Source of the DNA: Allomuricauda sp. M10 | Lineage (GTDB): Bacteria > Bacteroidota > Bacteroidia > Flavobacteriales > Flavobacteriaceae | Assembly: GCF_020782875.1 (NCBI RefSeq) | Contig: NZ_JAJGBN010000001.1 | Coordinates: 744,001-808,000, forward strand | Length of the DNA stretch: 64,000 nucleotides | Direction of reading: 5' to 3' | Shown here: in pieces, positions 1-7,877 of the stretch | Position numbering within the stretch: position 1 is the first letter of the stretch | Layout of the letters: each line of letters starts with the position of its first letter | Made by a program: the position numbers and the translations under genes | The notes under the pieces: generated by a model | What the model was told of the DNA's origin: nothing | The model's database searches: none | The model's input: only the letters and a program-made list of their open reading frames with translations

Positions 1-1
1 G

Positions 2-55
2 ACCAAAAAGATGAACCTGCCCGAAGAGTTGAACAAAGCGGGCAAGAATAACTAA
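2..55 (+). CDS. C-terminal tail of a gene cut by the window edge
   Basis: The second forward frame is open from the window edge and ends in TAA at 53-55, giving a 17-residue tail ending in ELNKAGKNN. The first frame also stays open until TAA at 49-51, so the choice rests only on the more ordinary codons of frame 2. In other Flavobacteriaceae, DUF4252 genes often follow a sigma factor and another small gene, so this could be that neighbour. Nothing about its function can be read from so short a piece. Confidence 0.3.
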   Translation, partial: TKKMNLPEELNKAGKNN

Positions 56-170
56 AAACACACTTTCGGTTGGCAGTAATTGGTTCGGGATTGTAACAAA
101 AAGCAATCATTCGCAACTAATTACTGTCAGCTGATTTGTTGACATCCATATCAATCAAAAAGACATAGCA

Positions 171-710
171 ATGAAAAATATTATAAAAAGTATCGCAGTA
201 TTGGGAGCCGTACTTTTGGCTTCCTGCTCTTCGCAACAAAGTTTGCAAGAGTATTATGTGGACAATTCCGAGAACCCCAATTTTTTGTCCATTGATGTTC
301 CGGCCAGTATCCTTAAAATGGAAGGTATCGATTTGACCCCCACCCAAAGAGAGGCTGTAGAATCCTTGCGTAAGTTCAACTTGTTGGCATTTAGAAAGAA
401 TGACAGCAATGAGGCCGAGTACGAATTGGAGAGGAAAAAGGTGAAAGAGATATTGAAAGGCGATGAATTTGTGGAACTCATGAAGATCAACTCCAAATAT
501 GGTAAAGGCGTAATCAAATATTTGGGTGAGGAAGATGCCATTGATGAGGTAATCATTTATGGCGATAGCAGCGATAAGGGATTTGCATTGGTGCGCGTTT
601 TGGGTAAGGATATGAACCCCGCACATATAATGCAATTGATGCAGGCCATCCAAAAATCCGAATACAAAGGAGAAGGTTTGGGTGAGATCGGCGCATTTTT
701 GAAAGGCTAA
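171..710 (+). CDS. DUF4252 family lipoprotein
   Basis: A 179-residue predicted lipoprotein. The first 18 residues form a basic and hydrophobic signal ending in the lipobox L-A-S-C with Cys19 as the likely lipidated residue, so the mature protein should be membrane anchored outside the cytoplasm. The rest is a small alpha/beta domain resembling DUF4252, a Bacteroidota family of unknown biochemical role that is often encoded beside an extracytoplasmic sigma factor; that link is known from the family, not visible here. The start ATG is the first in frame and precedes the signal peptide directly. A strong hairpin with a short T run follows at 735-757. It converges with purB across a repeat cluster. 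Confidence 0.8.
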   Translation: MKNIIKSIAVLGAVLLASCSSQQSLQEYYVDNSENPNFLSIDVPASILKMEGIDLTPTQREAVESLRKFNLLAFRKNDSNEAEYELERKKVKEILKGDEFVELMKINSKYGKGVIKYLGEEDAIDEVIIYGDSSDKGFALVRVLGKDMNPAHIMQLMQAIQKSEYKGEGLGEIGAFLKG

Positions 711-734
711 GACCAATCATCATAAATTTTGGGT

Positions 735-757
735 AGGGCGACATATGTCGCCCTTTT
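735..757 (+). terminator. Rho-independent terminator after the DUF4252 gene
   Basis: A perfect 20-base palindrome at 735-754, AGGGCGACAT followed by its reverse complement, is followed by TTTT. It lies 25 bases after the DUF4252 stop codon and before the repeat cluster. Confidence 0.6.
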
Positions 758-763
758 CAACTA

Positions 764-1123
764 TGTCATTCTGAACGTCCCGATAGCTATCGGGACGAAG
801 AATCTCAAAGATTTCTCAATCAAGCTTCGCATTCATATCGAAATGACACGGTACTTTTCCTTATGTCATTCTGAACCAAGTGAAGAATCTAAAGGATTTC
901 TCACGCTCCACCAATTGTTATTGGTTTCGGTTCGAAATGACACGGATTACATTGTCATTCTGAGCGTCCCGATAGCTATCGGGACGAAGAATCCAACAGA
1001 TTTCTCAATCAAGCTTCGCATTCATGTCGAAATGATACATTGCATTGTCATTCTGAACGTCCCGATAGCTATCGGGACGAAGAATCTCATCACCCATGGA
1101 TTCCTGCTTTGGCAGGAATGACA
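764..1123. repeat. Cluster of four TGTCATT-type intergenic repeat units
   Basis: Four units lie head to tail at 764-848, 864-942, 953-1036 and 1046-1123. Each begins TGTCATTCTGA (or a close variant) and ends AAATGACA, AAATGATA or GAATGACA, so the unit ends are inverted repeats. Units 1, 3 and 4 carry the same perfect 20-base palindrome GTCCCGATAGCTATCGGGAC at 777-796, 966-985 and 1059-1078. Units 1 and 3 also share an ATTTCTCAATCAAGCTTCGC segment. The cluster fills the space between the convergent DUF4252 and purB genes. No transposase is present; the pattern fits a non-autonomous REP/MITE-like family. The open frame across 729-1121 is only a by-product of the repeats. Confidence 0.85.
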
Positions 1124-1127
1124 ATAA

Positions 1128-2471
1128 TTAGACCCCCGTATAATTTGCTGGTGTGATTTGCTTCAGTTCAGTTTTAATGGTATCCGAAACATCCAATGTT
1201 CCAATAAAATCCGCTATGGATTTTTGGGTGATTTTTTCATTGGTTCGGGTCAGTCCTTTCAAAGCTTCGTAGGGGTTCGGGTAGCCTTCTCTGCGTAGAA
1301 TGGTTTGTATGGCTTCGGCCACCACGGCCCAGTTGTCCTCCAAATCCTTTTCAAACTTTACTTGGTTCAAAACCAATTTGTTCAATCCCTTCAAGGTAGA
1401 TTGGAACCCAACCAAGGTATGGGCAAACGGAACGCCCACATTTCGGAGTACGGTACTGTCCGTCAAGTCGCGTTGCAAGCGGGAAATGGGCAATTTGGCG
1501 GACAAATGTTCAAAAATGGCATTGGCCAAGCCTAAATTTCCTTCAGAGTTTTCAAAATCGATGGGGTTCACCTTATGCGGCATAGCCGATGATCCCACTT
1601 CACCCTTTTTGATCTTTTGTTTGAAGTAATCCATGGATATATAGGTCCAAAAATCACGATCAAGGTCGATCAAAATGGTATTGATGCGTTTTAGGCAATC
1701 GAACAAGGCGGCCATATGGTCATAATGCTCAATTTGCGTGGTAGGAAAGGAGTGGTGAAGCCCCAATTTCCCCTGAACGAATTGTTGTCCAAAAAAGCGC
1801 CAATCCTGATCGGGATAAGCCACTTTATGCGCGTTGTAATTTCCGGTTGCACCTCCAAATTTGGCGGCACTGGGAATATCGTTCAATAAATTGAACTGTT
1901 CCTTGAATCGCTCCAAAAACACCTCTATCTCCTTGCCCAAACGGGTTGGGGAAGCCGGTTGTCCGTGGGTTCTGGCCAACATGGGGATGTTTTCCCATTC
2001 CTTGGCCAAAGCCTTCAATTTGTCGATTACTTCAAAATAGGCCGGAACATAAACATCGTTCATGGCCTCCTTAATCGAAAGGGGAATGGCAGTGTTGTTG
2101 ATATCCTGAGAAGTCAATCCGAAGTGGATAAACTCCTTATGTTTTTGAAGGCCCAACCCATCAAACTTTTGCTTGATGAAATATTCAACGGCCTTTACGT
2201 CGTGGTTGGTGGTCTTTTCAATCTCTTTGATGGTCAATGCATCTTCCGCAGAAAAATCCTTGTAAATTTTTTGAAGTTCGGGGAACAATGCCGTGTTGAA
2301 ATCGGCCAACTGTGGCAAGGGAATCTCGCAAAGGGCGATAAAATATTCAATCTCTACCTGAACCCGATATTTGATCAGGGCCTCTTCGGAAAAGTAGTGC
2401 TGAAGGGCCTCGGTTTTGTTTCGATATCTACCGTCAATGGGCGAAATGGCATTTAGTTGGGTCAACGACAT
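1128..2471 (-). CDS. purB: Adenylosuccinate lyase
   Basis: PurB splits adenylosuccinate to AMP and fumarate and also SAICAR to AICAR in purine synthesis; it is a cytoplasmic homotetramer of the fumarase/aspartase superfamily. The 447-residue product carries the family signature GSSAMPHKVNP around residue 290, the ARTHGQPASP substrate-binding segment near 165 and the HFGLTSQDIN segment near 118. I start it at the ATG at 2471 (MSLTQLNAISPIDGRYR), because the 30 codons upstream do not look like family sequence and run towards the neighbouring gene. A TAnnTTTG promoter box lies at 2495-2502. Upstream on the same strand is a small helical protein gene that typically accompanies purB in this family of bacteria. 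Confidence 0.95.
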   Translation of the reverse strand: MSLTQLNAISPIDGRYRNKTEALQHYFSEEALIKYRVQVEIEYFIALCEIPLPQLADFNTALFPELQKIYKDFSAEDALTIKEIEKTTNHDVKAVEYFIKQKFDGLGLQKHKEFIHFGLTSQDINNTAIPLSIKEAMNDVYVPAYFEVIDKLKALAKEWENIPMLARTHGQPASPTRLGKEIEVFLERFKEQFNLLNDIPSAAKFGGATGNYNAHKVAYPDQDWRFFGQQFVQGKLGLHHSFPTTQIEHYDHMAALFDCLKRINTILIDLDRDFWTYISMDYFKQKIKKGEVGSSAMPHKVNPIDFENSEGNLGLANAIFEHLSAKLPISRLQRDLTDSTVLRNVGVPFAHTLVGFQSTLKGLNKLVLNQVKFEKDLEDNWAVVAEAIQTILRREGYPNPYEALKGLTRTNEKITQKSIADFIGTLDVSDTIKTELKQITPANYTGV

Positions 2472-2494
2472 GGTCACTAAAATTTTGAAAGCAT

Positions 2495-2502
2495 CAAAGA
2501 TA
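2495..2502 (-). promoter_or_regulatory. -7 promoter box for purB
   Basis: On the minus strand this reads TATCTTTG, matching the Bacteroidota consensus TAnnTTTG, 23 bases before the purB start. A possible -33 TTG lies at 2527-2529. It overlaps the gap between the upstream small gene and purB, so purB may have its own promoter. Confidence 0.45.
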
Positions 2503-2517
2503 CTTAAACCGTTGGGT

Positions 2518-3090
2518 TTAGACCCCCAATTGGTCCAACTTATCCAGTGTTTTTTTGGCACGGTTTTGATAGCCCGTAGATCCCGTTGGGTAAGTGTCCA
2601 ACAATACTTGCTTCAGTTCGGGGTGGACCCAAGAAAATTTCAATCCCAAATAATACAGGCTGGTCATGGCAAATACTTTGGGTGCCATGTTCATCGGGCT
2701 GATCAGCCAATCGAAACAGCAAGTCATCATTTGTTCCAATTGGTCATCAGAAATATGGTTCACAAATACTGGGTCTTTCTTTTTAAAATAAGCCAAACAC
2801 ACCATTTCACAAACATGTGCCAAGGGACGAATACACGATTCCGTTTTTAACTGGGGAAGATGTTCCACAAAAGTCCCGAAAATGGGCAACAGGTAATCCA
2901 ACCTTTTGCGCAGGAGATTGTCGAAAGTCCAGCTGGCGTTGAATGTACCTTCCTTGTCTTCCAGTAAAACTTGTTTAAAAAGGATTGGTGCCAGTTCGGG
3001 TTGAGGAAGTAATTTCTCCACCAGAACATCTACATCTGACTTGGATAACCTGCCCGAAGTAAGTGCGATATGTAGTTCCTTTTCTGTCAC
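2518..3090 (-). CDS. Conserved helical (HEAT-like) protein next to purB
   Basis: A 190-residue soluble, largely helical protein without signal peptide or membrane segment. Its spacing of hydrophobic and charged residues suggests HEAT-like repeats, but I see no catalytic motif. Homologues that I recall in flavobacteria sit beside purB and are sometimes mislabelled adenylosuccinate lyase; the sequence has none of the purB motifs, so that name should not be used. The gene lies 46 bases upstream of the purB start on the same strand and diverges from the haem-binding protein gene. A role linked to PurB is only an inference from position. Confidence 0.7.
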   Translation of the reverse strand: MTEKELHIALTSGRLSKSDVDVLVEKLLPQPELAPILFKQVLLEDKEGTFNASWTFDNLLRKRLDYLLPIFGTFVEHLPQLKTESCIRPLAHVCEMVCLAYFKKKDPVFVNHISDDQLEQMMTCCFDWLISPMNMAPKVFAMTSLYYLGLKFSWVHPELKQVLLDTYPTGSTGYQNRAKKTLDKLDQLGV

Positions 3091-3121
3091 AAAAGTGTAT
3101 ATTTACTAAAACCGTTGAGCG

Positions 3122-3574
3122 ATGAAAATAGTAAAAAAAATAGCAATTGCACTGTTGGTCATTTTTGTGGGAATGCAATTTTACAGACCTGAAAAAAACC
3201 AGGCCGAAGGCGATTATGTGGCCGCTTTTGAAGCAGAGACCCAACCCAGTGCGGAAGTGAAAACCATATTGCAAACGGCCTGTTATGACTGCCACAGTGC
3301 CAATACCGAATATCCTTGGTACAATAACATCGCTCCGGTGTCCTATTGGATGGCCGGTCACGTGAATGATGGCAAAAGGCACCTCAATTTTTCGGATTGG
3401 GAAAACTATACCGATAAAAAGAAAGACCACAAACTGGAAGAAGTAGTGGAAGAGGTCAAACAGGGCGGAATGCCTTTAAAAGAATACACCTGGACCCATG
3501 GGGATGCCCGATTGACGCAAGGCCAAATCATTGCATTGGTAACGTGGGCCGATGCCGCTAGGGCCAAATACTAA
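3122..3574 (+). CDS. Haem-binding domain protein (Haem_bd family)
   Basis: A 150-residue protein with an N-terminal hydrophobic segment (about residues 6-20) that is either an uncleaved anchor or a signal peptide. It has a single CYDCHS haem c attachment motif with Cys54, Cys57 and His58, followed by the sequence YPWYNNIAPVSYW that is typical of the Haem_bd domain. Met117 in GGMPL is a candidate distal haem ligand. These proteins are thought to be periplasmic or outer-surface electron carriers or haem binders; partners are not known here. The 3' end overlaps the convergent sirtuin gene by 17 bases. Confidence 0.85.
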   Translation: MKIVKKIAIALLVIFVGMQFYRPEKNQAEGDYVAAFEAETQPSAEVKTILQTACYDCHSANTEYPWYNNIAPVSYWMAGHVNDGKRHLNFSDWENYTDKKKDHKLEEVVEEVKQGGMPLKEYTWTHGDARLTQGQIIALVTWADAARAKY

Positions 3575-4256
3575 AAAGCTCCTCAACCAAAGGAGGAACG
3601 CCTTCAACTGCCGTTTTTTGGATGATGGTCAGGTTGCCGAAATCAGATGCTCTTACCGTGGGTTTGGGATCCACAAAATATATAGGGGTTTGATGATCTG
3701 CATAATGGATCAAACTGGCTGCTGGGTATACCTGCATGGAAGTGCCAATAATGATCAAAATATCAGCCTGTTGGGTAATTTCCGCCGCGGTTTCCAGTAA
3801 AGGCACCATTTCGCCAAACCACACAATATGGGGCCGTAATTGATGACCGGCATAATCCACATCGCCAAGGGTCAAGTCCTTTTTCCAATCCAAAACATAA
3901 TTTTCATCTCGGATGCTTCGTACTTTGAAGAGTTCACCATGAAGGTGTACCACATGGCTGCTTCCCGCCTGTTCATGAAGGTTGTCCACGTTTTGGGTCA
4001 CAATGCTCACATTGAACTGTTGTTCCAGTTGGGCCAAGGCCAAATGTCCTTGGTTGGGGCTTACTTCCAATAATTGCCTTCTTCGTTGGTTGTAAAATTC
4101 CAATACCAGTTCAGGATTTCGGGCAAACCCTTGGGGAGAGGCCACTTCCATCACATCATGACCCTCCCAAAGCCCATCGGCATCACGAAAGGTTTTCAAT
4201 CCACTTTCCGCACTCATTCCCGCTCCAGTTAGGACAACTATTTTTTGCTTTGGCAT
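3558..4256 (-). CDS. cobB: SIR2 family NAD-dependent protein deacylase
   Basis: A 232-residue sirtuin. The NAD-binding GAGMSAESGLKTFRD segment starts at Gly11, TQNVDNLHEQAG supplies the ribose-binding pocket, the catalytic His is in HLHGEL and a late GTSMQVYPAASL loop binds NAD. Tyr55 and Arg58 in the segment FYNQRRRQL match the Y-x-x-R pair that gives class III sirtuins (human SIRT5, E. coli CobB) activity on succinyl- and malonyl-lysine, so desuccinylase activity is likely. Unusually, the protein contains no cysteine at all, so the four-Cys zinc site of most sirtuins is missing. It is encoded alone and convergent with the haem-binding protein gene. Confidence 0.9.
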   Translation of the reverse strand: MPKQKIVVLTGAGMSAESGLKTFRDADGLWEGHDVMEVASPQGFARNPELVLEFYNQRRRQLLEVSPNQGHLALAQLEQQFNVSIVTQNVDNLHEQAGSSHVVHLHGELFKVRSIRDENYVLDWKKDLTLGDVDYAGHQLRPHIVWFGEMVPLLETAAEITQQADILIIIGTSMQVYPAASLIHYADHQTPIYFVDPKPTVRASDFGNLTIIQKTAVEGVPPLVEELFSIWP

Positions 4257-4380
4257 ATTGGTGGTTTTAATCTGAATGACAATGTTTTATGTGCATATTT
4301 TTTATGTACATTCAACAAGCGAATATTGGTAAGTGTAAGTATAGCTTATCCTATTCAAAATAACAACCAACCTCTTTAAA

Positions 4381-5037
4381 ATGAAAAAACAAATCCTCTT
4401 TCTCCTTGTGGGATGCATCGCCATGGCCGGTTACTCCCAATCCAACGAAAAAGATAGTATTGCAATGGCTGCTGCTAAAGCAGATTCCATAAAGATGGAA
4501 AAAGCCATCAAAAAAAGGATGGAAATGTTCGCCAAGGTAGCAGAGATTGCCATTTTTCCAGTGATTGAAGCAGGAACATTTTCGGGTGTTGTTCCCGTAG
4601 AAGGTGTTACAGAAATCCCGAATCCAAACTTGGATTACAAACTGTTGTTCGAATTGGTGGAGTTTGATGATGAAGACCCATCCAAAGTAGATGCAAGTTT
4701 GACCGAAGTGGCGCGAATCATCAATCTACATGTGGCTTCAGGTATTCCGGTGGAAAAGATTTTTCCTGTGCTTGTAGTTCATGCAGGTTCGCTCAATGCG
4801 TTTACCACCAATACGTTTTACAATGAGAAATTCAAGATGGATAATCCCAATTTGAAGCTGATCGGCGAATTGGAAGATTTGGGTGCCAAGTTCATTTCGT
4901 GCGGACAGGCCATGTTTTTCTTCGAGGTGGATAAGGAGGCCTTGTTGCCCATGTTCAAAGTATCGTTAACGGCCCAAACCGTGATGAGCTCCTACCAAAT
5001 GCAGGGTTATGTGAAATTTCGGATCAACACAAAGTAA
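4381..5037 (+). CDS. Secreted DsrE family protein
   Basis: A 218-residue protein with a clear signal peptide (MKKQILFLLVGCIAMAGYSQ, cleavage near residue 19), followed by a charged helical linker and a DsrE/DsrF-like alpha/beta domain from about residue 60. The family includes sulfur-relay proteins with an active Cys; here a single Cys in KFISCGQAMFF near the C-terminal third sits at the place where such a residue is often found. Exported DsrE-like proteins are common in Bacteroidota and their role is not established. The gene stands alone, and its stop codon is only 5 bases from that of the convergent methyltransferase. Confidence 0.75.
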   Translation: MKKQILFLLVGCIAMAGYSQSNEKDSIAMAAAKADSIKMEKAIKKRMEMFAKVAEIAIFPVIEAGTFSGVVPVEGVTEIPNPNLDYKLLFELVEFDDEDPSKVDASLTEVARIINLHVASGIPVEKIFPVLVVHAGSLNAFTTNTFYNEKFKMDNPNLKLIGELEDLGAKFISCGQAMFFFEVDKEALLPMFKVSLTAQTVMSSYQMQGYVKFRINTK

Positions 5038-5042
5038 GCCCG

Positions 5043-5789
5043 TTAATTGGGGTGATGAATGTTACCTACTCGCAACAAAATAGGAAACCTGACCGCTTTG
5101 ATTTCTCCATCTTGCCAGTGAGGTTTTAATTGGATTAAAAGGTTCTCTACGGGATTTTGTTGGTGTTGTTTGATGTAATGCTTTACAGCCGACCACGTAT
5201 TCAGATACCCGATGAGGTGTTCCAATTTCCAGCGATGGACATTTTCAAACGATGGGGTTTCCAATTCCGAAAAAGGGAAAGGGATGGTGGTGTAATGCTC
5301 GTCAATGTATCTTCTTTCCTTGTCCCAATACGGGCCGATGACGTTGGTATAAAATTCTGTGATTACTTTGTCAATTTCAGGGTTGATTTCAATCCTGCCA
5401 TACCCAACGACAGCAAGCAAGGCGTTCTGCTTGCCCGTTCGTCTTACTTCCGCATAAAAGGCATCAAAATTGAACCAATGAATGGCTTGGGCCACTACGA
5501 TCAAGTCAAAAATGCCATCTTCAAAATCCGTTTTTTCTGCAGGTTGAACCGAATAGGTGATGTTCTTTGCTCGCAGGGCATGGTCTAGCTGGGCCTGACT
5601 GATATCCGTGGCAAAAATGTGCTCAAAGGTCTTGGCCAGTTCAAAAGCTACCTGTCCGTTGCCCGTACCACAATCCCAGGCAGCTTTTTTAGTAGCAACC
5701 AATCCGTTCAGATAGGCAAACAATTCCGAAGGATACGTCGGTCGGAATTTGGCATACTGATCCGATTGCGAAGAGAAATTATCTTTCAT
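5043..5789 (-). CDS. Class I SAM-dependent methyltransferase
   Basis: A 248-residue cytoplasmic methyltransferase of the Methyltransf_11 type. Motif I is WDCGTGNGQVAFELA beginning at Trp38, motif II has the acidic residue in FATDISQ, and IFDLIVVAQAIHWFN is the motif IV region typical of small-molecule methyltransferases such as those acting on trans-aconitate or quinone-like compounds. The real substrate cannot be read. It starts 14 bases after the stop of the EthD-like lipoprotein gene on the same strand, so the two are probably co-transcribed, though their activities do not suggest a shared pathway. Confidence 0.85.
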   Translation of the reverse strand: MKDNFSSQSDQYAKFRPTYPSELFAYLNGLVATKKAAWDCGTGNGQVAFELAKTFEHIFATDISQAQLDHALRAKNITYSVQPAEKTDFEDGIFDLIVVAQAIHWFNFDAFYAEVRRTGKQNALLAVVGYGRIEINPEIDKVITEFYTNVIGPYWDKERRYIDEHYTTIPFPFSELETPSFENVHRWKLEHLIGYLNTWSAVKHYIKQHQQNPVENLLIQLKPHWQDGEIKAVRFPILLRVGNIHHPN

Positions 5790-5803
5790 GAAAAGTTGGC
5801 CAA

Positions 5804-6220
5804 CTAGTTTTTGTAGACCACTTGTTGGATCTCACTGATCTGGATTATGGGTTGAATGTTGGTGTAATTTTTAAAATCGTTTACAATGGCGTCGCGGTTG
5901 GCACCAATGGCCTGGCCATATTTTGCAATATCGGTAACGTAAAAATAGCCCACAGCCAAATGGGCCGGTGGGTCGTTTGGGGTTCTCCCGGAAATGACCT
6001 TGTCAATTTCATAGAATTTTAGGTTGTCCCCAATAAAATTGGCCACCATGGGCATGTGCTTTTGTTCGTAATAGGCCATATCGAAGGTTTTGCCCTCTCC
6101 GTTCGGGTACAAAATGGTCACTTTGTACATGCCTTTGATTAAGGTTGAAGGCAGTTGGCCTGTTTTACAACTCACTAAGAATGCAAGGGATAACAAGGGA
6201 AGGATGCATTTCAATTTCAT
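5804..6220 (-). CDS. EthD-like domain lipoprotein
   Basis: A 138-residue predicted lipoprotein: a hydrophobic signal ends in the lipobox L-V-S-C with Cys18. The mature part resembles the EthD/ferredoxin-like alpha-beta fold, with the typical TILYPNGEGKTFDMAYYEQK start and a His-Met-Pro segment. EthD domains are usually cytoplasmic dimers linked to ether degradation; exported lipoprotein versions exist in Bacteroidota with unknown function. It is the first gene of a likely two-gene unit with the downstream methyltransferase. The upstream gap of 186 bases holds AT-rich sequence but no clear promoter box. Confidence 0.7.
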   Translation of the reverse strand: MKLKCILPLLSLAFLVSCKTGQLPSTLIKGMYKVTILYPNGEGKTFDMAYYEQKHMPMVANFIGDNLKFYEIDKVISGRTPNDPPAHLAVGYFYVTDIAKYGQAIGANRDAIVNDFKNYTNIQPIIQISEIQQVVYKN

Positions 6221-6406
6221 GTGCGTGGAGATTGGTGGTGTTTGTTTAAAGTGTTCGGGTAAATATATGATTTTCAGAATTTTGAATGCGGTGTGATTGC
6301 GACAAGGGGGCGATTTTCGATATTTATACGGTTTTTAAGTTGAAAATTTTGAGTGAATTCAGTTTACTCTATTTGTGAAGTAAAATCTCCTAGTATTTTT
6401 TACAGA

Positions 6407-7033
6407 CTATTTTTTCTTTAGTACAGTATTACAAATTTTTTCAATTTGGAGAACTATATTGTCAAGTTGAGATTTTATTTTATCATCTTCGTAACCTTCC
6501 CAAATCACAGCTTCGTATTCCTCCATTTTATCAAGATGTTTTTGAAATTGTTCATCAGTAAATTTTCTTCTTCCTTGGTCTCTCCAATATCTTCTCCCTA
6601 AAAAATTGGAAACAGTCATAATCTTGTTAGTCAACTTAACAATTTCATTGAATGGGCTTTCAGATTCTCTCCCAAAAACGGTAATAAAACGATATTTCAT
6701 TGCTCTTAATTTGAAAAAAGGTTCTTTGTTCTTTTCAAACCTTTCAATAACAGTATAAGCTCTGTCAAGTATTTCAGTATCTTCTGGTTTTTCGTTTTCC
6801 ATCCTTTTTCTTGAGCTTCCTTCATTTACATACCCAAGAGGACTCCTAATTATTGAAATTGTTTCTTGTACTTCATAAAAAAGGGAAAGAACTTCTTCTG
6901 CCAATTCATATTTTCTTTTCCATTTAACTTCTCTTCTCCAAGAATTAATTCCATAGATGGCGACACTAGATGCAATAATTATCGAAAGACTTTTTAAAAT
7001 TTCAAATGCTATATTCCAATCTATGTTTTTCAT
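6407..7033 (-). CDS. AT-rich orphan membrane-anchored protein of unknown function
   Basis: I do not recognise this 208-residue protein. One transmembrane helix lies at about residues 8-27, followed by a WRREVKWKRK basic stretch, so the remaining mostly helical and charged part should face the cytoplasm. Similar single-anchor proteins occur scattered through many bacteria. The gene is clearly poorer in G+C than its neighbours: two 60-base lines I counted (from 6421 and 6841) hold 23% and 30% G+C, while neighbours are in the forties. It stands alone between two core genes, facing away from trmH. Recent horizontal gain is the simplest explanation; no integrase, repeat or partner gene is present. 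Confidence 0.7.
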   Translation of the reverse strand: MKNIDWNIAFEILKSLSIIIASSVAIYGINSWRREVKWKRKYELAEEVLSLFYEVQETISIIRSPLGYVNEGSSRKRMENEKPEDTEILDRAYTVIERFEKNKEPFFKLRAMKYRFITVFGRESESPFNEIVKLTNKIMTVSNFLGRRYWRDQGRRKFTDEQFQKHLDKMEEYEAVIWEGYEDDKIKSQLDNIVLQIEKICNTVLKKK

Positions 7034-7182
7034 TTCAGATTTTGGTTTATTTCAACTGTAGGCAACTTGTTAATATAGATACGTCTTTACATCTAATCAT
7101 CCCAAATTACCACAAAATCTGGTTCCTTTTCCATTTTAGATTGTCTGAATACGCCTCTTCAAATTTTTCTATCTTGCGGCCC

Positions 7183-7836
7183 ATGGTAGATTTGGATTTG
7201 TTGGACTATTTGGAAGGGTATCTCACCGAAGAGCGCAAACAGCGTTTTTTGGAGGTGTTGCAGCTTCGAACCAAGCACATTACCGTTGCCATTGAGGATG
7301 TTTTCCAAATGCACAATACCAGTGCCATTATCCGCAGTTGTGATGTATTTGGGGTGCAGGAGGTGCATGTGGTAGAGGACCGATTTGCCAGAATGCTGGA
7401 CAAGAACATTGCCATGGGCGCCGAAAAATGGGTGGATGTGCACAAATATCACAACACTTCAGCTTGCGTGGCGGCCTTGAAACAGCAGGGATATCAAATC
7501 ATTGCCACAACGCCCCATGACAATTCCACGTTGTTATCCGATTTTTTCCCGGAACAAAAGTCGGCCCTCTTTTTTGGCACTGAAAAAGGGGGATTAAGCG
7601 AAGAGGTTATGCAAAAGGCCGACGGTTTCCTTAAAATTCCCATGGTCGGCTTTTCGGAAAGTTTGAACGTTTCCGTGGCGGCGGCTATCATCATACAAGA
7701 GGTGGCCCATAAAGTAAGGACTTCCCATTTGGATTGGCGCCTGACCGACGACGAGATTCTTGATAAACGGTTGGACTGGACAAAAAAATCCATTCAACAT
7801 GTAAAAGGCATCATCAAAAGGTATTATGCCGACTGA
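7183..7836 (+). CDS. trmH: tRNA (guanosine(18)-2'-O)-methyltransferase TrmH
   Basis: A 217-residue SPOUT-class enzyme that methylates the ribose of G18 in the D-loop of tRNAs. The three SPOUT motifs are clear: NTSAIIRSCDVFGV with the catalytic Arg, FGTEKGGLSEE, and IPMVGFSESLNVSVAAAI forming the knotted SAM site. I choose the ATG at 7183 (MVDLDLLDYLEG) because upstream residues are not family-like and overlap the divergent gene at 7033; a poor TATCTTGC box lies just before. The next gene, an SRPBCC protein, starts 41 bases downstream on the same strand. Confidence 0.92.
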   Translation: MVDLDLLDYLEGYLTEERKQRFLEVLQLRTKHITVAIEDVFQMHNTSAIIRSCDVFGVQEVHVVEDRFARMLDKNIAMGAEKWVDVHKYHNTSACVAALKQQGYQIIATTPHDNSTLLSDFFPEQKSALFFGTEKGGLSEEVMQKADGFLKIPMVGFSESLNVSVAAAIIIQEVAHKVRTSHLDWRLTDDEILDKRLDWTKKSIQHVKGIIKRYYAD

Positions 7837-7877
7837 GGATTTTTTGTACTTTTAACTACAAACCAATCCATTACGCT

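Noticed and set aside
729..1121. A 130-codon open frame over the repeat cluster
   Set aside because: Its sequence is just the translation of the four repeat units; the peptide repeats itself in step with them and resembles no protein.
764..1123. Possible CRISPR array
   Set aside because: The units are imperfect, about 80 bases long, have inverted ends, and there are no uniform spacers or cas genes.
6407..7033. A defence or toxin gene
   Set aside because: AT-richness and isolation alone do not show this; no nuclease, antitoxin or partner motif is present.
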